Positions 9,369 through 17,494 of a DNA stretch of 64,000 nt are shown in pieces; within the stretch, counting starts at the first letter, position 1, and every line of letters begins with the position of its first letter. The notes beneath the pieces were generated by a model. It was not told the origin of the DNA. It worked only from the letters and a program-made list of their open reading frames with translations, and made no database searches. This DNA comes from an uncultured Verrucomicrobiota bacterium (lineage in GTDB: Bacteria > Verrucomicrobiota > Verrucomicrobiia > Opitutales > Opitutaceae), in NCBI GenBank assembly GCA_903898675.1, contig CAIUGM010000038.1:1-64000 (forward strand). Direction: 5' to 3'. The translations under genes and the position numbers were made by a program.

Positions 9369-11273
9369 CTACAATTGGAGCGGCAGGCCGATCTCGATGA
9401 TCTGCGAGGGCGTGATCTGGTAATAGTCCTTCGCGGGGCGCGCGTTCCGGCTGAGGAAGCCGTAGAGGCTCTTCTGCCATTCCCACATGCGGGCGTTGCC
9501 GCCGGAGATGATCATCTCGCGGTTGAAGAAATACGTCGCGGCCTGGGGATTGATCGGCACGCCCGCCGCCTTGGCCTTCTGCAGGAGGTCGCCGACATTG
9601 GGCGACTGCATGTAGCCGTACCGGCCGGTGACCCGCCACATGCCCTCGCCGATTTCGCGGAGCGTGAGCTGTTCGCCGTCGGCCACGGTCGGGACATCGT
9701 CGGTGATGATGCTGAGCAGCACGACGATCCGGTGCAGGCAGCGGTTGGACTTCACGTGGTGCAGCAGCGCGATCGGCGTGCCCGTGGGCGAACCGACCAT
9801 GAAGACGGCGGCGCCGTTGACGCGGCTGATGTGCTTGCTGCGGGCGATGCTGGTCAGCTCCGCCTCGGTGACATTGTTGCCGTACACCCGCCGGAAGATT
9901 TCCTCGCGGCCGGTTTTCCACGTGTGCATGACGGCCAGCACGATGGCGCCGATGGCCAGCGGGAACCAGCCGCCGTCGGCCAGCTTGTGGGCGTTCGAGG
10001 AGAAAAACGCGAAGTCGACGAGGAAAAACAGGCCGCAAATGGGGAGGGCGGCCCAGACCGACCAGCCGCGGTTGTGGCGGGCGACAAGGTAGTAGGCGAT
10101 GGTGGTGATGCCCATGGTGCCCGTGACCGCGATGCCGTAGGCCGACGCCAGGTGCGCGCTGGAGCCGAAGGCGATGACCGTGAGGATGGCGCCGATGGCG
10201 AGCAGGGTGTTGACGAACGGCACGTAGATCTGCCCGGCGTGCTGCGCGTTGGTGTAGTTGATCTTCAGCCGCGGAAAATAACCGAGTTGAATGGCCTGGC
10301 GGGTGAGGGAGTACGCGCCGGAGATCAGCGCCTGGCTGGCGATCACGGCGGCGATGATCGAGAGCACCGTCAGGCCGAGCCGCATCAGGCCGGCCGGCGC
10401 CATGGCGAAGAACGGATTCTCCACCGAGAGCGGATGCAGCAGGATGTAGGAGCCCTGGCCAAAGTAGTTCAGGATCAGCGCGGGGAACGCCATGCCGTAC
10501 CACGCAAACGCGATGAAGCGGCGGCCGAAGTGCCCCATGTCGGCGTAGAGGGCCTCGGCACCCGTGATGGCCAGCACGATCGAGCCGAGCAGCGTCGCCA
10601 CCTGCGTGGGCGGATGATGCAGCAGGGCGAACGCATAGACCGGATTGAGCGCCTTCAGGACCGCGGGATATTGGTAGAGATGCCAGCTGCCCAGGGCGGC
10701 AAGCGTGGTGAACCAGATCAGCATCAATGGCCCGAAGACGCGGCCGATGCTCTTGGTGCCCTTGTGCTGAAACCAGAAGAGCAGCGCGAGAATCACGCAC
10801 GCCATCGGGACGATGTAGGGTGTGAAGGCCGGGCTGATGGCGTTGAAGCCTTCCGCGGCGCCGAGCACGGAAATCGCCGGGGTGATGATGCCGTCGCCGT
10901 ACAGCAGGGCGGCGCCGATCAGGATCATGATGACCGCGGGCCCGAGGCCCCGGCGGTTGCCGGTGTCGCGCGCCTTGCCGTCCTTCCCGGTGTGGATCAA
11001 CGCGAGCAGGGCAAAGATTCCGCCTTCGCCGTGGTTGTCGGCGCGCATGACAAACCAGATGTACTTCACGCTGACCACCAGCATGAGGGACCAGAAAATC
11101 AGGGAGAGCACCCCGAGCACCCCGTCGGCCTGGCTGACCGCCGGCAGGTGGTCCATGCACTCGCGCATCGTGTACAGCGGGCTGGTGCCGATGTCGCCAA
11201 ACACCACCCCGAGGGCCCCAAGGGTCAGGCCGGCACTGGCGAGCTTGCTGAACTTGGGCGGAGTATGGCTCAT
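9369..11273 (-). CDS. kup: Low-affinity K+ transporter, KUP family
   Basis: A 634-residue integral membrane protein, matching the usual KUP length of about 630. It has about 12 membrane segments in the first 440 residues and a cytoplasmic C-terminal tail. The family signature LGALGVVFGDIGTSPLYT lies at the N-terminus and GEGGIFALLALI follows. It is a proton-coupled potassium uptake system of the inner membrane. The ORF track extends to 11417, but ATG at 11273 (MSHTPPKFSK) places the first helix correctly. It is divergent from menB across 158 bp and is followed by a cNMP-binding histidine kinase, which might sense or tune potassium or osmotic state. Confidence 0.95.
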   Translation of the reverse strand: MSHTPPKFSKLASAGLTLGALGVVFGDIGTSPLYTMRECMDHLPAVSQADGVLGVLSLIFWSLMLVVSVKYIWFVMRADNHGEGGIFALLALIHTGKDGKARDTGNRRGLGPAVIMILIGAALLYGDGIITPAISVLGAAEGFNAISPAFTPYIVPMACVILALLFWFQHKGTKSIGRVFGPLMLIWFTTLAALGSWHLYQYPAVLKALNPVYAFALLHHPPTQVATLLGSIVLAITGAEALYADMGHFGRRFIAFAWYGMAFPALILNYFGQGSYILLHPLSVENPFFAMAPAGLMRLGLTVLSIIAAVIASQALISGAYSLTRQAIQLGYFPRLKINYTNAQHAGQIYVPFVNTLLAIGAILTVIAFGSSAHLASAYGIAVTGTMGITTIAYYLVARHNRGWSVWAALPICGLFFLVDFAFFSSNAHKLADGGWFPLAIGAIVLAVMHTWKTGREEIFRRVYGNNVTEAELTSIARSKHISRVNGAAVFMVGSPTGTPIALLHHVKSNRCLHRIVVLLSIITDDVPTVADGEQLTLREIGEGMWRVTGRYGYMQSPNVGDLLQKAKAAGVPINPQAATYFFNREMIISGGNARMWEWQKSLYGFLSRNARPAKDYYQITPSQIIEIGLPLQL

Positions 11274-11431
11274 GAAAGGCTGGGATAGTGGTAGCCAGCT
11301 GCCTGCCACTCCAAGCAGTATTACCGGCATAGCCAAATACAGCTTGACCCGTCGGTGGCCGCACCGCCAGGCCGTCTTGCGGCAGGGCAAAAACATTTGC
11401 GGCGCGGGGCTTATCACCCACTGTCGGTTTC

Positions 11432-12265
11432 ATGCGCCCCGCCTGGAAAACCGCCAAGAAATTTGAGGACATCCTCTACGTCAAAGCCGCCGGCATGGCG
11501 AAGATCACCATCAACCGGCCCGAGAAGCGCAACGCCTTCCGCCCGCAGACGGTGGACGAGATGCACGCCGCGCTCCTCGATGCCCGCGAGGACCAGTCCA
11601 TTGGCGTGGTCTTCCTGACCGGCGCGGGTCCCGCAAAGGACGGCAAGTACGCCTTCTGCGCCGGCGGCGACCAATCCGTGCGTGGCCACGGCGGCTACAT
11701 CGATGGCCAGGGCGTGCCCCGGCTGAACGTGCTCGAGGTCCAGAAACTCATCCGCTCGATGCCGAAGGTGGTGGTCGCCCTCGTGGCGGGCTACGCGATC
11801 GGCGGCGGCCACGTGCTCCACGTCATGTGCGATCTCACCATCGCGGCGGACAACGCCATCTTCGGCCAGGTGGGCCCGAAGATGGGCAGCTTTGACGGGG
11901 GCTTCGGCTCCAGCTACCTTGCCCGCATGGTCGGCCAGAAGAAGGCGCGGGAAATCTGGTTTCTCTGCCGCCAGTACAACGCCACGGAGGCCCTCGCCAT
12001 GGGGCTCGTCAACAAGGTCGTGCCGGTCAAGGACCTCGAGGCCGAGGGCGTCGCGTGGGCGCAGGAGATCCTGCAGCGCAGCCCGCTCGCCATCCGTTGC
12101 CTGAAGTCGGCGTTCAACGCCGAACTCGACGGCCAGAGCGGCATTCAGGAGCTGGCGGGGAACGCCACGATGCTTTATTACATGACCGAGGAAGCGAAGG
12201 AGTTCATGACCGCCCAGAAGGAAAAACGGAAGCCGAAGGCGGAGAAGTTTCCCTGGCTGCCCTGA
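11432..12265 (+). CDS. menB: 1,4-dihydroxy-2-naphthoyl-CoA synthase
   Basis: A 277-residue crotonase-fold enzyme that cyclises o-succinylbenzoyl-CoA to DHNA-CoA in menaquinone synthesis. MenB-specific features are the [11 protein letters not shown] oxyanion-hole loop, the [19 protein letters not shown] block, [18 protein letters not shown] and the C-terminal [13 protein letters not shown]. It is separated from menF-menD by the opposite-strand kup/kinase pair, so the pathway genes are nearby but not in one operon. No Shine-Dalgarno is visible before ATG at 11432. Confidence 0.97.
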   Translation: MRPAWKTAKKFEDILYVKAAGMAKITINRPEKRNAFRPQTVDEMHAALLDAREDQSIGVVFLTGAGPAKDGKYAFCAGGDQSVRGHGGYIDGQGVPRLNVLEVQKLIRSMPKVVVALVAGYAIGGGHVLHVMCDLTIAADNAIFGQVGPKMGSFDGGFGSSYLARMVGQKKAREIWFLCRQYNATEALAMGLVNKVVPVKDLEAEGVAWAQEILQRSPLAIRCLKSAFNAELDGQSGIQELAGNATMLYYMTEEAKEFMTAQKEKRKPKAEKFPWLP

Positions 12266-12276
12266 GTTTCGCTGCC

Positions 12277-12996
12277 TTGCATCCGGCTTTTGCGCAAACC
12301 GACCACCGGCCCTGGCCGCTGCCGGGGAAACCCTGGGCGTGGCAGCAGGTGTGGCTCGATCTCCTCTTCGTTCACTTTGAGGCGGACCCGGCGGAGCTGC
12401 GTGCGCGGCTGCCCCGCGGGCTCGAGCTGGACCTGTTCGAGGGCAAGGCGTGGATCGGGGTGGTTCCGTTCCGGATGCAGGGCGTGACCAAGCGGGGCTG
12501 GCCGGCGCCGGCGTTCACGTCTGATTTCCCCGAAATCAATGTCCGGACCTATGTCACCGACGGACGGAAAAGGGGCGTGTGGTTTCTGAGCCTCGACGCG
12601 GGCAGTCACCTGGCGGTGCAGATGGCGCGGTGGTTTTTCCACCTCCCGTATTTCCACGCCCGGATGACGGCAATCGATGCTGCCGGCGTTTATCGCTACG
12701 CTTCGCGCCGACCCGGGCATGAATTTGTAGCGGAGTACCGGCCGGGTCAGACCGCGGTCAGCCGGCCGGGCAGTTTTGCGCACTGGGCGACAGAACGGTA
12801 CTGCCTTTACACCGTAACGCGCGCCGGGGTGCTCCTTCGCGCGGAAATCCAGCATCCGCCGTGGCCGTTACAGCAGGCGCAACTCGCCATCCAGGTCAAT
12901 ACACTGGCCGAGGTGCGGCTCGGCGCCATGCATCCCGAAATTTTGTTCGCCAAGCGAGTCGACGTGGTGGTCTGGCCGTTGGAGCAACTGAACTGA
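12277..12996 (+). CDS. DUF2071 family protein (YqjF-like)
   Basis: About 239 residues. The body matches the DUF2071/YqjF family: an N-terminal RPWPLPGKPWAWQQ segment, LLFVHFEADPAELRARLP, then FLSLDAGSHLAVQMARWFFHLPY and a YCLYT strand. The molecular function of this family is not established. No ATG is available before the conserved start; the frame runs back into menB. A TTG at 12277 just before HPAFAQTDHRPW is my best guess, and a CTG overlapping the menB stop is possible. It follows menB by 11 bp and so is probably cotranscribed with it, although a role in menaquinone synthesis is not implied by the family. Confidence 0.75.
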   Translation: MHPAFAQTDHRPWPLPGKPWAWQQVWLDLLFVHFEADPAELRARLPRGLELDLFEGKAWIGVVPFRMQGVTKRGWPAPAFTSDFPEINVRTYVTDGRKRGVWFLSLDAGSHLAVQMARWFFHLPYFHARMTAIDAAGVYRYASRRPGHEFVAEYRPGQTAVSRPGSFAHWATERYCLYTVTRAGVLLRAEIQHPPWPLQQAQLAIQVNTLAEVRLGAMHPEILFAKRVDVVVWPLEQLN

Positions 12997-13095
12997 GGCA
13001 TCGCCGATCCAGGCACTCCCACGGTCTATCGAGGCGGAACGCGCATCGAGGTTTCGATCCGATTGCGGTGGAGCGTGAACGTTCGACCCGGGCGC

Positions 13096-14301
13096 CTAGC
13101 CCAGGGTCACGCGGGCATCCAGCGGCAGGTCGACGTGAATCAGGCTGCGATTTGCGGCGCCGCGGTCGGGGCCCTTTAGGCAAAAACCATAGGACTCGCC
13201 CAAGGCGATGTGGTTGGCCGTGTTTTCATCCAGCAGTGCATGACGGAAGAGACGGCCGGAACGGCCGAGTGACGTCGGGTGCGGCACAAGGGCGACCTCG
13301 CCCAGCCGGACCGCTCCCTCGTCCGTCGCCAGCAGTTGCTCCAGCAGCGGGGCGTTACGCCGGGCCGCGGCCGCGGTCACCTGTCCCGCCTTAAACTCAA
13401 GCTCGATGCCGGCAATCTCGACGCCGCCGAAGTTGACCGGCCGCGCCACCCGCACCTTGCCGTGGGCGGAGTCCCGGCCGGGCAGGGTGAAGATTTCCTC
13501 GGTCGGTAGATTCGCAACAAACTCCACGCCGGTCCTGGTGGTCAGCTGCGCCGTGCACCAGACGTGACCGGCGGGCAACGTGACCGTGAGGTCGGTGCCG
13601 TCACCCTGAAAACGCACGGTCCGGTGGCGCTGGGCGTTCAACTGGTCCCGCGTCAGCCGCAATCCGGCCAGGTGAGTTCGCCAGGCGGCGAGGGCGTCGG
13701 CCGTCAGTGCGTTGGCGCCCGTGGGCGTCAGCCCAATCCGGCAGGCCGCAAATACCTCCGACCACAGCGCGTCCAGTCGCTGCGGCTCAGTCAGGTCGTC
13801 ATAAACCGCCTGAGCCCACTCAGGTGAGGGAGCCGGGGCCACGGTCCAGTTGGTGGCACCGTTCATCAGCATCTGGGCCACCGGGCCGAAGTATTCCCAG
13901 CCGATGCGGCGCAGCTCCGCGACCTGCTCGGCCGCGACGCCGTCCAGCAGGGTGGGCTGGCTGCCCTGCAGGAAGAGCAGCGCGTCCCCGTTGCTCACGT
14001 ACTGCCGCATCGTCACGGCATGCTTTTCCACGAGCCGGGCGAAGCCGCGCCAGTCCTGGCGCGCGGCAAAGTCCCGGAGCTGTTGGCTGTCGCCCCAGAT
14101 GATTTCGACGGCGGCCGGGACGCAGCCTGCGCCGCTGGCGGCGGCCCGGACCTCGTCCACGATGACTTCCGCACTGCGGGCGACGCCCTGCAATTCGTAC
14201 GGTTCCGCGATGAGCAGCCGCTGGCCGGGCTGGTGGTTCAGGCCGATGCGTACGATCACCTCGGCGAAGGCGCGGAGCCGGGGAGCGAAGTCAGGCAGCA
14301 T
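13096..14301 (-). CDS. M29 family metalloaminopeptidase
   Basis: A 401-residue cytoplasmic aminopeptidase of the AmpS/AmpT (M29) family, which removes N-terminal residues using two metal ions. The metal and catalytic motifs of the family are visible in order: NLPTEEIFT (Glu), GEVALV (Glu), DENTANHIALGESY (Glu and His) and HVDLPLDA (His and Asp). A second, more diverged M29 gene lies at 24309-25427. The C-terminal HVD lacks the usual Met after Asp. It is convergent with the menB/DUF2071 unit across a 99-bp gap. Its substrate preference cannot be read from the sequence. Confidence 0.9.
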   Translation of the reverse strand: MLPDFAPRLRAFAEVIVRIGLNHQPGQRLLIAEPYELQGVARSAEVIVDEVRAAASGAGCVPAAVEIIWGDSQQLRDFAARQDWRGFARLVEKHAVTMRQYVSNGDALLFLQGSQPTLLDGVAAEQVAELRRIGWEYFGPVAQMLMNGATNWTVAPAPSPEWAQAVYDDLTEPQRLDALWSEVFAACRIGLTPTGANALTADALAAWRTHLAGLRLTRDQLNAQRHRTVRFQGDGTDLTVTLPAGHVWCTAQLTTRTGVEFVANLPTEEIFTLPGRDSAHGKVRVARPVNFGGVEIAGIELEFKAGQVTAAAARRNAPLLEQLLATDEGAVRLGEVALVPHPTSLGRSGRLFRHALLDENTANHIALGESYGFCLKGPDRGAANRSLIHVDLPLDARVTLG

Positions 14302-14316
14302 CGGGCGAGTGGGTCA

Positions 14317-14489
14317 GAAATCGCGGAAGCACGGAAGAGCGGAAGTACGGAGATAGATATGGATTATCATTTGGTATAAGGAGGGGATTTCTCATTCATA
14401 TCGATCAGCGCAATGAGAGGATGTCTGATGAAATCCCCGGCTCGCTTCACTCATTCAGCGTTTCCGTTCTTCCGCGCTTCCGCGATTTC
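14317..14489. repeat. Long imperfect inverted repeat of GGAAGC-type words
   Basis: The left arm 14317-14344 (GAAATCGCGGAAGCACGGAA...) and right arm 14462-14489 are reverse complements at 26 of 28 positions and are separated by about 117 bp. Each arm is built from short near-repeats of CGGAAG. No gene lies inside. It fills the gap between the M29 gene and the P-loop protein gene. Confidence 0.75.
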
Positions 14490-14490
14490 C

Positions 14491-15021
14491 TCAGTGTTGC
14501 ACCAAGCGGGCGATCAACCGGGCCGACTCAACGGGGGACTGGACTTCGGTGTCGATTTGCAGGTCGGTCCGCGGGATCAAGGGTGAATTGAACGTGCCGG
14601 CCGCACGGAGCTGGCGGTAGAACGGCAGATCGGTCAGCTTCTTGAAGCCCTGCCGCTGGCTCGTCGCCAGCCGGGCCTCGATCGCCGTTTCGCTGGCGCA
14701 CAATTGAACGGAAACAACCCGGACATGCCGCTGCGGCAACTCCCCGAAGATCCAGTCGATGAATTCCTGCGGGACTGTGTTCTCCGGATTGAACGTGAAG
14801 ATCACATTGGCCCCGCCACTCGCGGCCGCGGCGGAAAGGTGCGCCCGCCAGCGTTCGTCGCGGAGTCGCACAAAGCCCGGGGTGCCGAAGGCGTGGAGCT
14901 TGAGGACTTCGTCCACGACCAGATGATTGTGATAGAACTCGAACCCGGTGAGCCCCGCGAGTTCCCGGCCGACCGTGAATTTGCCGGTGGCGGGATCGCC
15001 GTGGAGGAAGACGAGGATCAT
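14491..15021 (-). CDS. P-loop NTPase, small nucleotide/shikimate-kinase-like protein
   Basis: A 176-residue protein resembling AAA_33/nucleoside-kinase-like P-loop proteins. The Walker A loop at residues 8-16 reads GDPATGKFT, with Phe where the family normally has Ser or Thr right after GK. A conserved-looking HNHLVVDEV lid/substrate region and FTFNPENTV follow. Its start overlaps the stop of the upstream papain-like gene (ATGA), so translation is coupled even though that protein is exported. The substrate is unknown. It could be a small-molecule kinase or an inactive relative. Confidence 0.7.
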   Translation of the reverse strand: MILVFLHGDPATGKFTVGRELAGLTGFEFYHNHLVVDEVLKLHAFGTPGFVRLRDERWRAHLSAAAASGGANVIFTFNPENTVPQEFIDWIFGELPQRHVRVVSVQLCASETAIEARLATSQRQGFKKLTDLPFYRQLRAAGTFNSPLIPRTDLQIDTEVQSPVESARLIARLVQH

Positions 15022-16139
15022 GACGCCGCCCCCGCCTGCACCTCCAGCAGGATGGCGTCATGCAGGTTGTTGCTCAGGTAGGTGTAGGTCACCGTCCCAT
15101 AGCCACCCTGGCCCCAGTCCGGTCCGTAGGAATTTTTGAAGATGAAAACCGCGTCCTCGATCCGCCCGGTCGCCGACTTGTACCCGACGAGGGTGACGGC
15201 ATGCCCGATCCCATCCTGCGGTTTTTGCCGGTCGAGGTAGCCGCCCCGCATGGAGCGGTAATTTGGCCAGGCGAGGCCGACCGGCACGGGAATGCCCAGG
15301 TTGAGGGCCTGGATGATGTTGTTCAGCCGCGTGCCGGCGTCGCGGCCGGGGAGCAGCTCGATGAAAACGCGCTGGTGGCTGCGGGCCTCGGCGACCACGG
15401 CGGGCGGCGGTTCCGTGATGGCGGAAATCTTGCTCCCAAAGGTGTTGGGCATGCTGGCCTGGAGCGGAATGCCATAGGCGCGCAGCGCGGCCACCACCTC
15501 GGAGAGCGCAAAGCCCTCGTCGTTGTCCTCCCCGCCCTCCGTCGCCGCCGCGCCCGGGGCGGGCAGGCGCTGGACGGTCTTCCGCACGGCCCAGCTCAGG
15601 TATTCCTCGGAGAATTTTTCCGCGTGGCCCGCGAGCTCGGCGTTTTGGAATTCCAGCGCGCTGACGACGGCGAAGATCGCGCAGCTGGGCCGCCGGCCCT
15701 GGCTTTTGACGCCCAGTTCCAGTTCGAAGAACTTCGGCCGCAGATCGACCTCACCCTGCACGAGGGCGGGCTGCCCGAATTTTTGCAGCAAGGTCTCGTA
15801 CTTGGACTTCGCCGGGTGCGGGACGACCTTGGCCGGCCGGGCCTGGGCCGGCAGCGCGACGTCCACGGCCGCATCGGCCGCGGGATCGTAATGAAAGCGG
15901 GCCTGCCATTCCGGGCCGAGGTCGCGCAGGCGGATCGAGGCCAGGCCGCCCGCGTGCAGGATCACCAGGGTGTGGGCGTTGACCGAGCGCACTTCCACGT
16001 GGTGGTAGGTGACCGGACCGACGGGAAGGGAGTCGACCTTGCTCCCGGGGCCGAACGTCGCGTCCGCACCCGCGACCTGGATGCCCGTGGCGAGCCAGCC
16101 GAGGCAGACTAAAATTATAAGACTGAAGCGGTGGCTCAT
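15018..16139 (-). CDS. Secreted papain-like (C1 family) cysteine peptidase
   Basis: A 373-residue protein with a signal peptide (about 1-25, ending VAGADA), an N-terminal domain of about 110 residues with an SH3-like feel, then a papain-fold domain. The catalytic set is visible: Gln and Cys in KSQGRRPSCAIFA, His in DGIGHAVTLVGY, and Asn in FIFKNSYGPDWGQGGYG. It would act in the periplasm or outside. The family degrades or processes proteins, but the substrate here is unknown. It is translationally coupled (ATGA) to a P-loop protein gene, an unusual partner for an exported peptidase. Confidence 0.85.
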   Translation of the reverse strand: MSHRFSLIILVCLGWLATGIQVAGADATFGPGSKVDSLPVGPVTYHHVEVRSVNAHTLVILHAGGLASIRLRDLGPEWQARFHYDPAADAAVDVALPAQARPAKVVPHPAKSKYETLLQKFGQPALVQGEVDLRPKFFELELGVKSQGRRPSCAIFAVVSALEFQNAELAGHAEKFSEEYLSWAVRKTVQRLPAPGAAATEGGEDNDEGFALSEVVAALRAYGIPLQASMPNTFGSKISAITEPPPAVVAEARSHQRVFIELLPGRDAGTRLNNIIQALNLGIPVPVGLAWPNYRSMRGGYLDRQKPQDGIGHAVTLVGYKSATGRIEDAVFIFKNSYGPDWGQGGYGTVTYTYLSNNLHDAILLEVQAGAAS

Positions 16140-16223
16140 GGCGGGGTGACTTGTTGCAACTTACGCAACCGGTGGAGTCAGGCAAGCCCGGGGCATTTGA
16201 ACAAGACCACAGCCCTGGATCGG

Positions 16224-16295
16224 GCATTGCTTTGTCGCGGTCGTCGTCAGACGGCTGGCGCCAGCGACCTTGCGGCCACTGCTACATCCAAGCCG
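16224..16295 (-). repeat. GTAGCAG/GGCGCC palindromic repeat, copy 1
   Basis: Read on the minus strand this is CGGCTTGGATGTAGCAG... with the core GCTGGCGCCAGC and the end GACAAAGCAATGC. It matches the copy at 39494-39565 over its full ~72 bp with scattered changes. It lies in the 273-bp gap between the papain-like gene and fba; the rest of that gap holds only the fba terminator. Confidence 0.8.
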
Positions 16296-16362
16296 GGGCC
16301 GTTCGACGCAGCTCAGCTTACGGTCGGCAACAAGCTCCGGCGCATCGGAAACACCGATAATG

Positions 16363-16389
16363 AAAAACGCCACCCGGTTGGGTGGCGTT
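16363..16389 (-). terminator. Rho-independent terminator of fba
   Basis: On the minus strand a perfect 10-bp stem, AACGCCACCC-AACC-GGGTGGCGTT, is followed by a T run, starting 23 bp after the fba stop codon. Confidence 0.85.
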
Positions 16390-16412
16390 GCAGCTTGAAC
16401 CGGGGAGCCGGC

Positions 16413-17363
16413 TTACTTGCCCAGGCTCTTGCGGAGATCGTCGAGCTGGCCGGCGGAACCGAGGAGGACGTTGCGGCTGGCGATGAACTTCGCGTATTCC
16501 TCGATGAAGATCTTGCCCGGCGGGCGGAAGTCGAACTCCTTGGGATTGTCGCGGAAGAACTCGCGGTGCACGCGGGTCCAGACCAGGCGGCCGTCCGTAT
16601 CGATGTTGATCTTGGTGACGCCGAGCTTGGCGGCGGGCAGGTACTCGTTCACGTCGACGCCCATCGAGCCGGCGATCTGGCCGCCGGCGGCGTTGATGCG
16701 GGCCACCTCGTCCTGCGGGACGGAGGAGGAACCGTGCATGACCAGCGGGTAGCCGGGCAGACGGGCCTGGATCTTGGTGAGGACGTCAAAATGGAGGGAC
16801 TGCTTGCCCTTGAACTTGAAGGCGCCGTGGGAGGTGCCGATGGCGCAGGCGAGGGAGTCGCAGCCGGTCTTCTTAACGAAGTCCTCGGCCTCGGCCGGGT
16901 CCGTGAGGCACGCATTGCCTTCCTCGACCTTGATGTCCTCCTCGACGCCGCCCAGCATGCCGAGCTCGGCCTCGACGGAGATGCCCTTGGCGTGGGCCTT
17001 GTCGACCACGCGCTTGGTGATCGCGACGTTCTCCTCGAACTTGTCGTGCGAGGCATCGATCATGACGGAACTGAAAAAGCCCGAGTTGATGCAATCGTAG
17101 CAGGTCTCCTCGTCACCATGGTCGAGGTGGACGGCAAAGATGGCCTCCGGGAAAATTTCGCCCGCGGCGCGGATGACGGCCTCCAGCATGCGCTTGTCGG
17201 TGTACTTGCGCGCACCCTTGGAAATCTGGATGATGAACGGCGCCTTGGACGAGATGGCTCCCTTGAAGAGACCCATGGCCTGCTCGGCGTTGTTGATGTT
17301 GTAGGCACCGACGGCGTACTTGCCATAGGCGTGTTTGAAGAGCTGGGCGGTTGTGACGATCAT
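16413..17363 (-). CDS. fba: Class II fructose-1,6-bisphosphate aldolase
   Basis: A 316-residue zinc-dependent aldolase of glycolysis and gluconeogenesis, cleaving fructose-1,6-bisphosphate to DHAP and glyceraldehyde-3-phosphate. Zinc-site and class II motifs are seen: AVHLDHGDEETC (His and catalytic Asp), SVEAELGMLGGVE (Glu), CAIGTSHGAFKF (His), LVMHGSSSVP (His) and KINIDTDGR. The gene has its own terminator downstream and a plausible sigma70-like promoter 17 bp upstream of the start, so it is probably transcribed alone. Confidence 0.97.
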   Translation of the reverse strand: MIVTTAQLFKHAYGKYAVGAYNINNAEQAMGLFKGAISSKAPFIIQISKGARKYTDKRMLEAVIRAAGEIFPEAIFAVHLDHGDEETCYDCINSGFFSSVMIDASHDKFEENVAITKRVVDKAHAKGISVEAELGMLGGVEEDIKVEEGNACLTDPAEAEDFVKKTGCDSLACAIGTSHGAFKFKGKQSLHFDVLTKIQARLPGYPLVMHGSSSVPQDEVARINAAGGQIAGSMGVDVNEYLPAAKLGVTKINIDTDGRLVWTRVHREFFRDNPKEFDFRPPGKIFIEEYAKFIASRNVLLGSAGQLDDLRKSLGK

Positions 17364-17380
17364 GGTAGGAAAGTTGCATC

Positions 17381-17409
17381 ACTATCCGGCCAGATCGCGC
17401 GAGCGACAA
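17381..17409 (-). promoter_or_regulatory. Putative sigma70-like promoter of fba
   Basis: On the minus strand TTGTCG and GATAGT are separated by 17 bp, with the -10 box ending 17 bp before the fba ATG. This is pattern reading only. Confidence 0.4.
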
Positions 17410-17494
17410 GATTTATTCCGGCCAATCCGGCGATATGTGACACAGCCACTTATGCGAAGCCTTCCGCAATAAATGCGGCGACGCCCCGCGCCGG

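Noticed and set aside
9327-11288. 653-aa plus-strand ORF opposite kup
   Set aside because: Shadow ORF rich in Gly, Arg, Asp and His; kup on the minus strand has all family motifs and membrane helices.
14317-14489. CRISPR-like repeat array
   Set aside because: The short CGGAAG words are not separated by unique spacers of constant length and no cas genes are present; the structure is an inverted repeat.
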